Notes: a model not told the origin generated them from the letters alone. A DNA stretch of 19,755 nt from 2-01-FULL-51-21 sp964348955 (GCA_964348955.1 CAYGEN010000011.1:1-19755), one strand, 5' to 3'; numbered from the stretch's first letter, positions 1-5,296 are shown. Program-made: numbers and translations.

Positions 1-50
1 TACTGCTTCTTTTGTCCATCCGTGATGGACGTGATCGACTGTGTCGTCAT
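1..50 (-). CDS. Partial gene, N-terminus only, of unknown function
   Basis: Only the first 16 codons are in the window (MTTQSITSITDGQKKQ), reading off the left edge. The start is set by a strong Shine-Dalgarno AGGAGG with 6 nt to the ATG at 50; an ATG at 56 abuts the SD and is too close. The complete gene at 603-1499 has the same AGGAGG-ATGACG-ATG layout and a similar N-terminal composition (MSQTLVTSRDPEG), so this may be a paralogue. Codons 7-13 contain a small inverted repeat (GTCCATC/GATGGAC, 14-30). Function cannot be inferred from so short a piece. Confidence 0.6.
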   Translation of the reverse strand, partial: MTTQSITSITDGQKKQ

Positions 51-196
51 CGTCATCCTCCTGTGGTTTTCGAACTTACCTGAATCGCTCAGGCCAGCGT
101 CTGCCTCAATGTGAGGCGAGCGCATTAGGTATAAAAAGGCTTACGCCCAGTGCGCTCGACTCATAAATAAGGCTGGATTCAAAGAACTAATCTTAA
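50..196 (-). promoter_or_regulatory. Structured 5' leader A with two hairpins
   Basis: This is the predicted untranslated leader of the partial gene, from the promoter at 203-231 to the ATG at 50. Read on the minus strand, hairpin I pairs 151-162 with 113-124 (12 bp, one mismatch, loop 125-150). Hairpin II pairs 89-93 with 79-83 (TCAGG/CCTGA on +, loop ATCGC) and ends 28 nt before the start codon. Leader B at 1499-1710 has the same order of elements, the same hairpin II spacing (27 nt) and a shared AAGCCTT in the loop of hairpin I. This suggests a conserved regulatory RNA rather than random intergenic DNA. It resembles no riboswitch class I can name. Confidence 0.6.
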
Positions 197-238
197 TGGC
201 TAGGTGTAGCAGATTTAAGCCATTATGTCAAACATTCG
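181..238 (-). promoter_or_regulatory. 58-bp repeat, copy 1: sigma70-type promoter with dyad operator
   Basis: On the minus strand there is a perfect -35 TTGACA (226-231), a 17-nt spacer and a -10 TACACC (203-208). An inverted repeat TAATGGCT/AGCCATTA (194-201 and 218-225) brackets the -10. The whole 58 bp recurs at 1695-1752 with one difference, which lies in the last -10 base. Flanking sequence is not conserved, so the repeat boundary coincides with the promoter. The dyad looks like an operator for a dimeric regulator that is not encoded in view. Confidence 0.75.
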
Positions 239-296
239 GCGTTAAAAAAGGAGACAAGCTCTACCGCGAACTGCGCACCCGCGCCAAAATATGGTA

Positions 297-321
297 ATGA
301 TGGACGTCGGACGTCCATCAT
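297..321. repeat. 25-nt perfect palindrome, copy 1
   Basis: Twelve-bp perfect arms (ATGATGGACGTC and its complement) surround a single central G. The core 21 nt is repeated at 453-473. It lies in the spacer between the terminator of the 603-1499 gene and promoter copy 1. The odd-length centre fits a dimer-binding site or a cruciform; no partner protein is evident. Confidence 0.6.
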
Positions 322-362
322 GTGCGAGGTGTTGCCTCCCGTCTCTCTTTTTCTTTGTTCTT

Positions 363-406
363 TGCAATCTATTCTAGAATTCTTGCGAATTCCAGAATAG
401 ATTGCA
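363..406. repeat. 20-bp inverted repeat with 4-nt loop
   Basis: The arms at 363-382 and 387-406 pair over 20 bp with one imperfection and a TTGC loop. The imperfection is an A/C mismatch in a plus-strand RNA but a G-U pair in a minus-strand RNA. This weakly favours a transcript from the minus strand, the strand of the neighbouring genes. It sits midway between the two copies of the GATGGACGTC palindrome. No U-tract follows it on either strand, so it is not an ordinary terminator. Confidence 0.55.
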
Positions 407-452
407 ATCCGATATTCATAACGTCCATCAGACGATGTACCTGTACAGAATA

Positions 453-473
453 GATGGACGTCGGACGTCCATC
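453..473. repeat. 21-nt perfect palindrome, copy 2
   Basis: GATGGACGTC, a central G, then GACGTCCATC: the same core as the palindrome at 297-321. A half-site ACGTCCATCA is also present at 421-430, and a short TGTAC/GTACA dyad at 436-447. Together they make a cluster of related sites spanning about 180 bp. Confidence 0.6.
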
Positions 474-487
474 ATCTAAAATAGAAA

Positions 488-519
488 GGGGCTATCCACG
501 GTGTGTTGTGGATAGCCCC
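488..519 (-). terminator. Rho-independent terminator after the 603-1499 gene
   Basis: A perfect 12-bp stem (GGGGCTATCCAC/GTGGATAGCCCC) with an 8-nt loop lies about 83 nt past the stop codon at 603. On the minus strand the stem is followed by TTTCTATTTT, a usable U-rich tract. On the plus strand AATTTTT follows, so it could work in both directions. It separates the 603-1499 unit from the palindrome cluster and the next promoter. Confidence 0.8.
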
Positions 520-602
520 AATTTTTGTGAGCCTGCGGCGGAATTCAAGGATCAAATGACAAGGAGTCAAAAGATCCAAGAGTTCAAGCTAACAAGGGTC
601 GA

Positions 603-1499
603 TTACTGCGAGAGGAAGCCGGACACCGCACCGAGGCCGCTGCTCGGGTTGCTATCGAAGTGCGTGTCGAATTCGACCTTGCGGTCGCGGAAGACGAAGT
701 AGGAAGAATTGCCAAAGTAGGAAGGATTGGAGAAGCTTGAGAACTCGTCACCGGAGCAATCCATGTCCAGTTCCTCCCAACGGACGAGCCGTTCGGGATG
801 AGTGAGAACGATGGAACCGACCGCGAGATTTCCGAGACCGAACTCGTTGGCCGTGAAGACCTCACGAGCCCGACGGACGGACTTGCCACGATGGCGCATG
901 CCGAGCTGGGCGGCGACGATCAGGATGTCGCCCTTTTGTGTCTCGGCGATGAGATCAAGTGCATGCGCCGTGCGAGCGTGAACTCGCAACCGCTCCGGCG
1001 GGATCAGTCCCAAACGGCAGTTTTCGAACGACCGGGAGGCCTCGATCTTGTCGAGAACGAGATCGATCGCAAAGCAATACTTCAGAGCCGGATCGGTCAC
1101 TTTGCGGAAGTGCTTCTTGGCCAGCGCGTCGACCGACGGAATGGCGAACCATCCCTCGGCACCGTCAGGAAGCGCAGGCAATTTCTTGGCGAACTCGAGC
1201 GCCGGACTCGGATAGAGACCTAAGATCTTGGCGATTGCCTTGACCTGGTCGACGATCGGCCTCGGCCCTTTGTACTCCTTCGGGTACGTGTAGCTCGACC
1301 GCACTTCCTCGTCGGTGTACTGGTCGGACATGGACAGCTCGGCGATGAGCTTCGCGATCCCGTCTTGCAGTTCGCCGACGTGCTCGTTGAGCCGCTCTGC
1401 GCCCGCGCCGTCGAGCTTGGACTTGTTGTAGACGGCCTTGAAGAGACGGGTTGCGTGGCGACCTTCCGGGTCTCGGCTGGTGACCAATGTCTGTGACAT
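603..1499 (-). CDS. Conserved-looking hypothetical protein, 299 aa
   Basis: I do not recognise the function. The start at 1499 (MSQTLVTSRD) is preferred over 1505 because AGGAGG lies 6 nt upstream of it but abuts the earlier ATG. No signal peptide or membrane segment is visible. The N-terminal third is charged and helical; the centre has a basic stretch (RHRGKSVRRAREVF); the C-terminus is rich in Ser, Phe, Tyr and Gly and ends GLGAVSGFLSQ. Codon use is strongly G/C-ending (AAG, GTC, TTC, GAC, CTC), unlike the mixed usage of the genes from 1975 onward, so it is either highly expressed or acquired. It stands alone as one transcription unit: promoter repeat at 1695-1752, long structured leader, strong SD and its own terminator at 488-519. 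The gene upstream of the window appears to use a copy of the same control region. Confidence 0.8.
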   Translation of the reverse strand: MSQTLVTSRDPEGRHATRLFKAVYNKSKLDGAGAERLNEHVGELQDGIAKLIAELSMSDQYTDEEVRSSYTYPKEYKGPRPIVDQVKAIAKILGLYPSPALEFAKKLPALPDGAEGWFAIPSVDALAKKHFRKVTDPALKYCFAIDLVLDKIEASRSFENCRLGLIPPERLRVHARTAHALDLIAETQKGDILIVAAQLGMRHRGKSVRRAREVFTANEFGLGNLAVGSIVLTHPERLVRWEELDMDCSGDEFSSFSNPSYFGNSSYFVFRDRKVEFDTHFDSNPSSGLGAVSGFLSQ

Positions 1500-1710
1500 C
1501 GTCATCCTCCTTCATTCTTTGAATTTGCCGGAGTCGTTCCGGCTAACGACTTCCTCTGCATGAGGTAGCCCACCGTCGCCAAGGCTTTAGCGAAGATGGG
1601 CTACCTCATGCATATCTGCGATATAATCGTCGCTTGCTCGGAGAGGAAAACTTATGTTCATTTCTCTCACCGCGCTAGATTATAAGCCTTTTTTAAAGAA
1701 CTAATCTTAA
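1499..1710 (-). promoter_or_regulatory. Structured 5' leader B with hairpins I and II
   Basis: This leader of about 210 nt precedes the 603-1499 gene. Hairpin I is a perfect 16-bp stem (1557-1572 with 1597-1612) around a 24-nt loop carrying AAGCCTT. Hairpin II is GCCGGA/TCCGGC (1527-1532 with 1538-1543, loop GTCGT), 27 nt before the start. Compared with leader A, the third pair of the CCGGA/TCCGG stem changes from G-C to T-A on both sides, a compensatory change. The loop keeps a central TCG. A weaker inverted repeat (GAGAG..AAA / TTTCTCTC) at 1641-1668 has no counterpart in A. The stretch from 1505 to 1694 holds no other gene. Confidence 0.65.
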
Positions 1711-1752
1711 TGGCTAAGTGTAGCAGATTTAAGCCATTATGTCAAACATTCG
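1695..1752 (-). promoter_or_regulatory. 58-bp repeat, copy 2: sigma70-type promoter with dyad operator
   Basis: On the minus strand there is TTGACA (1740-1745), a 17-nt spacer and a -10 TACACT (1717-1722), preceded by TG one base upstream (extended -10). The dyad TAATGGCT/AGCCATTA lies at 1708-1715 and 1732-1739. It is identical to 181-238 except for one base. It drives the 603-1499 gene through the long leader. Confidence 0.75.
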
Positions 1753-1790
1753 TAAATGGTTCAATAGCTTGGACGTGATGATATCGCGTC

Positions 1791-1988
1791 ATGGCATACA
1801 CACAAAACCCGCACATGCCCAAGGTCAGGCAGGATGCAGCAGATATGGTTCACAGAGGATATACGCCCACGGAAGTCGGTCGCCGCTTCGGCGTCGGTTC
1901 CAGTACTGTCTGCAAGTGGGTGAAGAAAGCAAAGAGATATGGATATCATCCAATATCCAGATATTCGTCGCAGGTTATTTCAGCGTAA
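1791..1988 (+). pseudogene. IS481-like transposase remnant (N-terminal HTH only)
   Basis: The 65-aa frame begins MAYTQNPHMPKVRQDAADMV and contains a helix-turn-helix (GYTPTEVGRRFGVGSSTVCKWVKKAKRYG, about residues 23-51), typical of the N-terminus of IS481/IS3-type transposases. After YHPI the similarity stops; the last ten or so codons run into the end of the EamA gene on the other strand. The DDE catalytic core is absent, so the element is inactive. No terminal inverted repeats are evident. The family assignment is from memory of the motif. Confidence 0.6.
1941..1958 (-). terminator. Weak hairpin after the EamA gene
   Basis: GGATAT/ATATCC arms with a 6-nt loop lie 16 nt past the EamA stop. 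On the minus strand they are followed by a pyrimidine-rich run (TCTCTTTGCTTTC). The stem is AT-rich and short, so terminator function is only possible. Confidence 0.3.
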
Positions 1989-2397
1989 TCAATATAGCGC
2001 CCAAGGTCATCATGAGCGCGCCGAGGACGGACAGCCACGAGAGCGCTTCGCCGAGGAAAATCGCGGCAAGTAAGACGACGAGCACGACCGAAAGCCGGTC
2101 AACCGCAACGACGCCGGTGGTAACGCCGTATTTAATCGCCAGAAAATAAAAGAGCCATGAGAGCGCGCCCGCAATGCCCGCCGCGGCTATCAATAACCAC
2201 TCGCGCGAAGAGAAGGAGTGGAGTGAAAACCCTTTAAATTTATTCAGAAAAATGCTCACGACAACCAAGAAAGACGCCATGATGACGGCGCGCACGGTCG
2301 TGGCAAGCGTGGAGTCAATATTTTGGAGACCTAATTTGGCAAAAATAGCGACTGCCGCCGCGCCGATTGCCGAGAAAAATGCGTAGAGAAGCCACAT
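1975..2397 (-). CDS. EamA/DMT-family half-size transporter, 140 aa
   Basis: This is a small integral membrane protein with about five hydrophobic segments (roughly residues 2-22, 32-51, 66-88, 93-115 and 119-138). The features LAIKYG...VAVDRLSVVLVVLLAAIFLGE match a single EamA repeat of the drug/metabolite transporter superfamily. Classical members have two such repeats; 140-aa single-repeat forms exist and probably act as dimers. The substrate is unknown. The start at 2397 (MWLLYAFF) is chosen because the longer reading frame upstream has no membrane character and overlaps the MazG gene. The gene begins 7 nt after the MazG stop, so the two are probably cotranscribed. Its 3' end overlaps the convergent transposase remnant. 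Confidence 0.85.
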   Translation of the reverse strand: MWLLYAFFSAIGAAAVAIFAKLGLQNIDSTLATTVRAVIMASFLVVVSIFLNKFKGFSLHSFSSREWLLIAAAGIAGALSWLFYFLAIKYGVTTGVVAVDRLSVVLVVLLAAIFLGEALSWLSVLGALMMTLGAILITLK

Positions 2398-2404
2398 ACA
2401 AGTA

Positions 2405-2734
2405 TTAGCGATTATCGCCGGAGCTATGCAAGACGCCGCGGGCTTTACGGTCTTCCAATTTTGATATATTTTCCACGGCGATTTCTGAAAGCGAGAGACC
2501 GAATTCTGTGGCGATTTGCGACACATACCACAAGACATCGCCGAGCTCTTTCGTGAGTTTTTCTTTGGTGTTTGCCGAAACGACCCCGCCGTCATTGCGC
2601 TCCAATTTCTTTATCGTCTCAACAACCTCGCCTGTCTCTCCCGCAAGCCCGAGCGTCGGATATATGTAGGAGCTACCGATGGTCGGATACTGTGCAGTCT
2701 TTTTTGCGGCGACTTGGTATTCGTCAAGAGTCAT
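2405..2734 (-). CDS. MazG-like nucleoside triphosphate pyrophosphohydrolase, 109 aa
   Basis: This all-alpha NTP pyrophosphatase probably hydrolyses (d)NTPs to the monophosphate and pyrophosphate, cleaning the nucleotide pool. The metal-binding motif is visible: E33-x-x-E36 in GLAGETGEVVE and E63-x-x-D66 in KELGDVLWYV, the ExxE...ExxD signature of the MazG/dUTPase-like superfamily. The length fits the short single-domain MazG-like group rather than the tandem-domain E. coli enzyme. It lies between a uracil-DNA glycosylase and the EamA gene. A possible extended -10 (TGGTACACT, minus strand) lies at the end of the UDG gene. No good Shine-Dalgarno is seen. The exact nucleotide substrate cannot be told from sequence. 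Confidence 0.85.
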   Translation of the reverse strand: MTLDEYQVAAKKTAQYPTIGSSYIYPTLGLAGETGEVVETIKKLERNDGGVVSANTKEKLTKELGDVLWYVSQIATEFGLSLSEIAVENISKLEDRKARGVLHSSGDNR

Positions 2735-2749
2735 AGTACATAGATGCCC

Positions 2750-3367
2750 CTAGTGTACCAGTGTCTTCAATATTTGAAAATCATTTTTAAGCGTTTCCTT
2801 GAGACTTTGCGTGTAAATCGCCGCGGCGGGGTGGTACATGGGCGTAATGATGATGCCGCCATAGGGAGCATTCGCTTTGTATGACTTACCGTGAGCGGCA
2901 CTAATCGGCTCTAGCTCAAGCTCCAAATCAAACTTTTTCATAATGTATCCCATGGCATAGCGTCCGAGTGGCACAATCACTTTCGGCTGTATGATGGCAA
3001 TCTGTCTATCAAGAAACGGCCCGTATATTTCAATTTCGGACGGCAGAGGGTCGCGATTTTCCGGTGGACGGTCTTTCACGATGTTGGTGATATAGACACT
3101 TTCTCTCGGTATGCCAATGGACAGAAGGAGCTCATCTAAAATTTTGCCCGCCGCGCCACAGAAAGGGCGGCCGCTCGCCGCTTCATTTCTTCCCGGGGCT
3201 TCGCCCACCAAAAGAATTTGAGCGTCGTGATTCCCCTCACCGATGACGGGAAGATTTTTATTCTGCACGCGAAAAGTATAGAGCGGTGAATGCTTGAGCG
3301 CCATCACTTCATCGCGAATCCGCCGCATCTGCTCCTGCTTTGCATTAGTGTTGAATGCTGTTTCCAT
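2750..3367 (-). CDS. Family-4-like uracil-DNA glycosylase lacking Fe-S cysteines, 205 aa
   Basis: The protein should excise uracil from DNA to begin base-excision repair. Visible motifs are GEGN (43-46), GEAPG (55-59) with GRPFCGAAG (66-74), TNIVKDRPPENRDP (94-107) and MYHPAA (177-182), in the order of family 4 (UdgA) enzymes. Family 4 enzymes normally bind a 4Fe-4S cluster with four cysteines. Here the N-terminal pair is replaced by LKHSPL, the KCRPP cysteine by Asp99 and the later one by Tyr115. Cys70 is the only cysteine, so no cluster can form. The start at 3367 (METAFNTNAK) is preferred over upstream frames because it sits exactly 6 nt after a TATCGT element inside the palindrome at 3371-3388, and the longer form would overlap pcm. 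Confidence 0.85.
   Translation of the reverse strand: METAFNTNAKQEQMRRIRDEVMALKHSPLYTFRVQNKNLPVIGEGNHDAQILLVGEAPGRNEAASGRPFCGAAGKILDELLLSIGIPRESVYITNIVKDRPPENRDPLPSEIEIYGPFLDRQIAIIQPKVIVPLGRYAMGYIMKKFDLELELEPISAAHGKSYKANAPYGGIIITPMYHPAAAIYTQSLKETLKNDFQILKTLVH
2752..2760 (-). promoter_or_regulatory. Possible extended -10 for the MazG-EamA pair
   Basis: TGGTACACT on the minus strand overlaps the last codons of the UDG gene, about 17 nt before the MazG start. TACACT is also the -10 used in the 58-bp repeat. No clear -35. Confidence 0.4.
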
Positions 3368-3370
3368 TTT

Positions 3371-3388
3371 ATTACGATATATCGTAAT
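3371..3388. promoter_or_regulatory. 18-bp perfect palindrome at the udg start (operator/promoter)
   Basis: ATTACGATATATCGTAAT is its own complement and fills most of the gap between pcm and udg. It contains TATCGT ending 6 nt before the udg ATG, so a repressor bound here would cover the -10 and start. A sister palindrome at 4047-4064 differs by one symmetric base pair. Confidence 0.55.
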
Positions 3389-3392
3389 AATC

Positions 3393-4019
3393 TTAAGCTT
3401 CAATAAGCGGCACAAACACAAATCCCTCATGAACTTGTCGATTTATCGTACCGTCTGAGCGCTTCTCAATGCGCACAATAGCGTTCCCAACCGGCGCCAC
3501 CAAAATACCTCCTAAAGCAAGCTGTGCCACCAGCGCCTCCGGCAGTTTCCGCGCGCCGGCCGACACAAGAATCCGGTCAAATGGCGCTTGACTCTCCTTA
3601 CCGAGCGCATCACCCGCTTGCTCAATGTTCGCATTTAGAAATCGGTACTTTGCAAGATTCCTTTTTCCAAAAGCGACAAGCTCCGGAATGCGCTCAAGCC
3701 CGATGACGCTCCCCTCGTCGCCCGCGATATTCGCAAGAAGCGCGGTCGTCCAGCCCGAGCCGCACCCGATGTCAAGGATTTTTTGTCCCCAGCGCGGCTC
3801 TAGTAACTCAAGCATGAAGGCAACCGTGCTCGGTTGCGAAATGGTCTGTCCGTGCCCTATCGAGAGCGGATAATCCTCGTAGCATTCTGCGTGATAGTCT
3901 GCGACAACAAAATCCGCGCGGTCTACCGCCTTAAACGCTTCCTGAATGCGCGGTGTTTTGAGCACCCGCGCGCTTCCCGCAAGGTAGCCCACCAGTTCCT
4001 CATTATTCTTCATAACCAT
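3393..4019 (-). CDS. pcm: Protein-L-isoaspartate O-methyltransferase, 208 aa
   Basis: The enzyme methylates isoaspartyl residues in damaged proteins using S-adenosylmethionine, a repair reaction in the cytoplasm. The family landmarks are present: YEDYPLSIGHGQTISQPSTVAFMLELL near residues 47-73, the SAM-binding motif I ILDIGCGSGWTTALLA near 81-96, an acidic residue ending the second strand (VIGLER), and FDRILVSAGARKLPEALVAQL. Length is normal. The start may be 4019 (MVMKNNEE) or 4013 (MKNNEE); neither has a clear Shine-Dalgarno. A twin palindrome (4047-4064) sits 28 bp upstream. The udg gene follows after 25 bp, so damage-repair functions for protein and DNA are adjacent. Confidence 0.93.
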   Translation of the reverse strand: MVMKNNEELVGYLAGSARVLKTPRIQEAFKAVDRADFVVADYHAECYEDYPLSIGHGQTISQPSTVAFMLELLEPRWGQKILDIGCGSGWTTALLANIAGDEGSVIGLERIPELVAFGKRNLAKYRFLNANIEQAGDALGKESQAPFDRILVSAGARKLPEALVAQLALGGILVAPVGNAIVRIEKRSDGTINRQVHEGFVFVPLIEA

Positions 4020-4046
4020 CTATTCTATTCCCACTATTCCGACAAG

Positions 4047-4064
4047 ATTATGATATATCATAAT
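4047..4064. promoter_or_regulatory. 18-bp perfect palindrome upstream of pcm (operator/promoter)
   Basis: ATTATGATATATCATAAT is fully self-complementary, with TATCAT as a possible -10. It shares 16 of 18 bases with the palindrome at 3371-3388; both differences are symmetric, so palindromy is kept. It also contains the stop codon of the restored MGMT frame (4058-4060). Confidence 0.55.
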
Positions 4065-4365
4065 GTATGCGCGCACCCGGCTCGCACCGATTTATGCATG
4101 CACCGCCTCTCATTTCGCGCACCTTCTTCGGCGAGAAGCCGTCGATTTTCACTCACACCGCGATTGTAACCGCCGCGTGTCCGCCACAAAAAATTACAAG
4201 GTGACACGAAATGGCAGGGTTGTAATTTGTTTTACGTACGGCGCCAACGCCCGCGCCGCCTTCGGATTTCCCAAGCGCGGCGACCTCGCCATAGGTAAGC
4301 GTACGGCCCTCTCGTATACGGCGCACTACGTCAAAGACTCGTTTTGAAAATGCTTTTCGGTTCAC
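4058..4365 (-). pseudogene. O6-alkylguanine-DNA alkyltransferase-like gene, frameshifted
   Basis: A GTG start at 4365 with an AGGGG Shine-Dalgarno opens a 70-aa frame. It matches the DNA-binding/catalytic domain of Ogt/MGMT: FSKRVFDVVRRIREGRTLTYGEVAAL, then KTNYNPAISCHLVI. The frame is then lost in a run of six Ts (about 4185-4191). One net shift (-1 or +2) restores the family C-terminus GGYNRGVSENRRLLAEEGA and ends at 4058. Other key positions are also altered: the PCHR active site reads SCHL (Cys kept, Pro and Arg lost) and the arginine finger of ARAVG is gone (AGVG). Several lesions together favour real decay over a sequencing error. The start overlaps the nuclease gene by 35 bp. Intact, it would be an alkyltransferase-like domain of about 100 aa. 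Confidence 0.8.
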
Positions 4366-5164
4366 CTTTCCCCTGTTCCTCTTTTATTGAAGTACCCGCG
4401 CTCCTGACCAAGCCTTTTGCCGCCGCTTCCGCCGAGAGCCGTCGGTAGGTGCAGTGGGCGCAATCGGGGTTTGGCTCCGGTAGCTCCCCATCAAGCGCGT
4501 CTTTAATTTTCATAAGTATCGGCTCAATCCAGCTTGTATCGCCCGTGCAAGGCAAAACGCTCATGGTAAATTCAAGCTTTCCGTCAAAACGCTCCGCGTC
4601 TTTTTTGCCGTTTACATACACGAAATACGCGATGTCCGAAACTTTAAAGCCGTTTTGTCGAAACAGCCACTGGTATACTTCCGCCTGCCGTTTATACTGC
4701 GCGCCGAGGTCGCCCTCAAGGGTTATCTCGGTGCGCTTCGCGGTCGCTTTGTAGTCAACAATATGCAGCTCGCCGTTCGGACGCACCCACACGTCGTCCA
4801 CGCCGCCGCGCACCGAAAGATTTGTTTTCGGATGCAGATATTCAATGCCGCCGCGAAGCGCTTCGCGCCACAGCTCAAGGTCTTTATGTTTGAACGGGAG
4901 CGCGTCAATATTATACTCCGTCATAATCTTGTGCGGAGTACCCGATTCTCGCAAAATGTCAAACTCGCGCTTCATAAGCTCATCAACCGCAATGTTGAGC
5001 GTGAGCGGAAATGAGTCGGGACGGGGAAGACCGAGGCGCTGGTCCATATAGAAACAGCGCGGGCATTCGTGAAATAGGTCAATTTTACTGCGTGAAATCC
5101 GATATGGTTTTTCACTCCCCGGCTCGTAGTTATTTCTCGCGCGAACGCGATAAAGAAATGCCAT
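4331..5164 (-). CDS. PD-(D/E)XK nuclease, Cas4/RecB-like, 277 aa
   Basis: This is a predicted DNA nuclease of the PDDEXK_1 type. It shows SRSKIDLFHECPRCFYMD near residues 24-41, GGVDDVWVRPNGELHIVDYKAT (120-141) with D123/D124 and the D137-x-K139 catalytic pair, and the QYKRQAEVYQWLF motif (156-168). Cysteines 34, 37, 235 and 238 (PDCAHC) could bind an Fe-S cluster or zinc. Cas4 and AddB-type enzymes usually have one N-terminal and three C-terminal cysteines, so the two-plus-two layout is different. The tail after residue 250 is low-complexity. The start at 5164 (MAFLYRVRAR) is chosen because it lies 6 nt after an extended -10. No CRISPR array or other cas gene is in the window, so a general repair or recombination role is likelier. 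Confidence 0.8.
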   Translation of the reverse strand: MAFLYRVRARNNYEPGSEKPYRISRSKIDLFHECPRCFYMDQRLGLPRPDSFPLTLNIAVDELMKREFDILRESGTPHKIMTEYNIDALPFKHKDLELWREALRGGIEYLHPKTNLSVRGGVDDVWVRPNGELHIVDYKATAKRTEITLEGDLGAQYKRQAEVYQWLFRQNGFKVSDIAYFVYVNGKKDAERFDGKLEFTMSVLPCTGDTSWIEPILMKIKDALDGELPEPNPDCAHCTYRRLSAEAAAKGLVRSAGTSIKEEQGKGEPKSIFKTSL

Positions 5165-5170
5165 TCGGAA

Positions 5171-5179
5171 AGTATACCA
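5171..5179 (-). promoter_or_regulatory. Extended -10 (TGGTATACT), leaderless start of the nuclease gene
   Basis: On the minus strand TGGTATACT is followed by TTCCGA and ATG. Six nt between the -10 and the start codon puts the expected +1 at the A of the ATG. The same spacing recurs at 7916, 10308 and 16526. Confidence 0.6.
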
Positions 5180-5184
5180 CACCT

Positions 5185-5208
5185 CAAACATTCAAACATT
5201 CAAACATT
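5185..5208. repeat. Three tandem copies of CAAACATT
   Basis: Three perfect 8-bp units lie directly upstream of the -10 at 5171-5176, in the -35 region of the nuclease promoter. They could be binding sites or a variable-number repeat that alters expression. Confidence 0.55.
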
Positions 5209-5261
5209 GAGCCCCGCAGAACTTTGTACGTTACACAAACTTTGCACGAGATTCGCGCCTC

Positions 5262-5291
5262 TATGCTGGTATTCTTGAGAATTCAAGCATA
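5262..5291. repeat. Imperfect inverted repeat in the nuclease/DUF7282 gap
   Basis: TATGCT/AGCATA outer arms and ATTCT/AGAAT inner arms are separated by mismatches. With the adjacent GC-rich hairpin at 5297-5328 this is all I see in the 192-bp gap between 5164 and 5357. Confidence 0.35.
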
Positions 5292-5296
5292 GGCCT

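Noticed and set aside
181..238. 58-bp repeat as an integron attC or phage att site
   Set aside because: No integrase is present, the dyad arms lack RYYYAAC/GTTRRRY core sites, and the TTGACA-17-TACACT promoter explains the conserved block better.
798..1223. Plus-strand ORFs opposite the 603-1499 gene
   Set aside because: They have no Shine-Dalgarno or family resemblance, and are antisense shadows of a GC-biased gene.
1558..1612. Hairpin I of leader B as an intrinsic terminator
   Set aside because: No U-tract follows on the minus strand, and it sits within a leader before a gene with a strong SD; attenuation remains possible but is not shown.
1681..1694. Pseudoknot between AAGGCTT near the 5' end of leader B and its AAGCCTT loop
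   Set aside because: Leader A has no complementary sequence at the matching place, so there is no comparative support.
2398..2595. N-terminal extension of the EamA protein to 206 aa
   Set aside because: The extra 66 residues overlap mazG in another frame and show no membrane or family character; the short form matches a single EamA repeat.
4331..5164. Cas4 of a CRISPR-Cas system
   Set aside because: No cas genes or repeat-spacer array occur in the window, and the cysteine layout is not that of Cas4.
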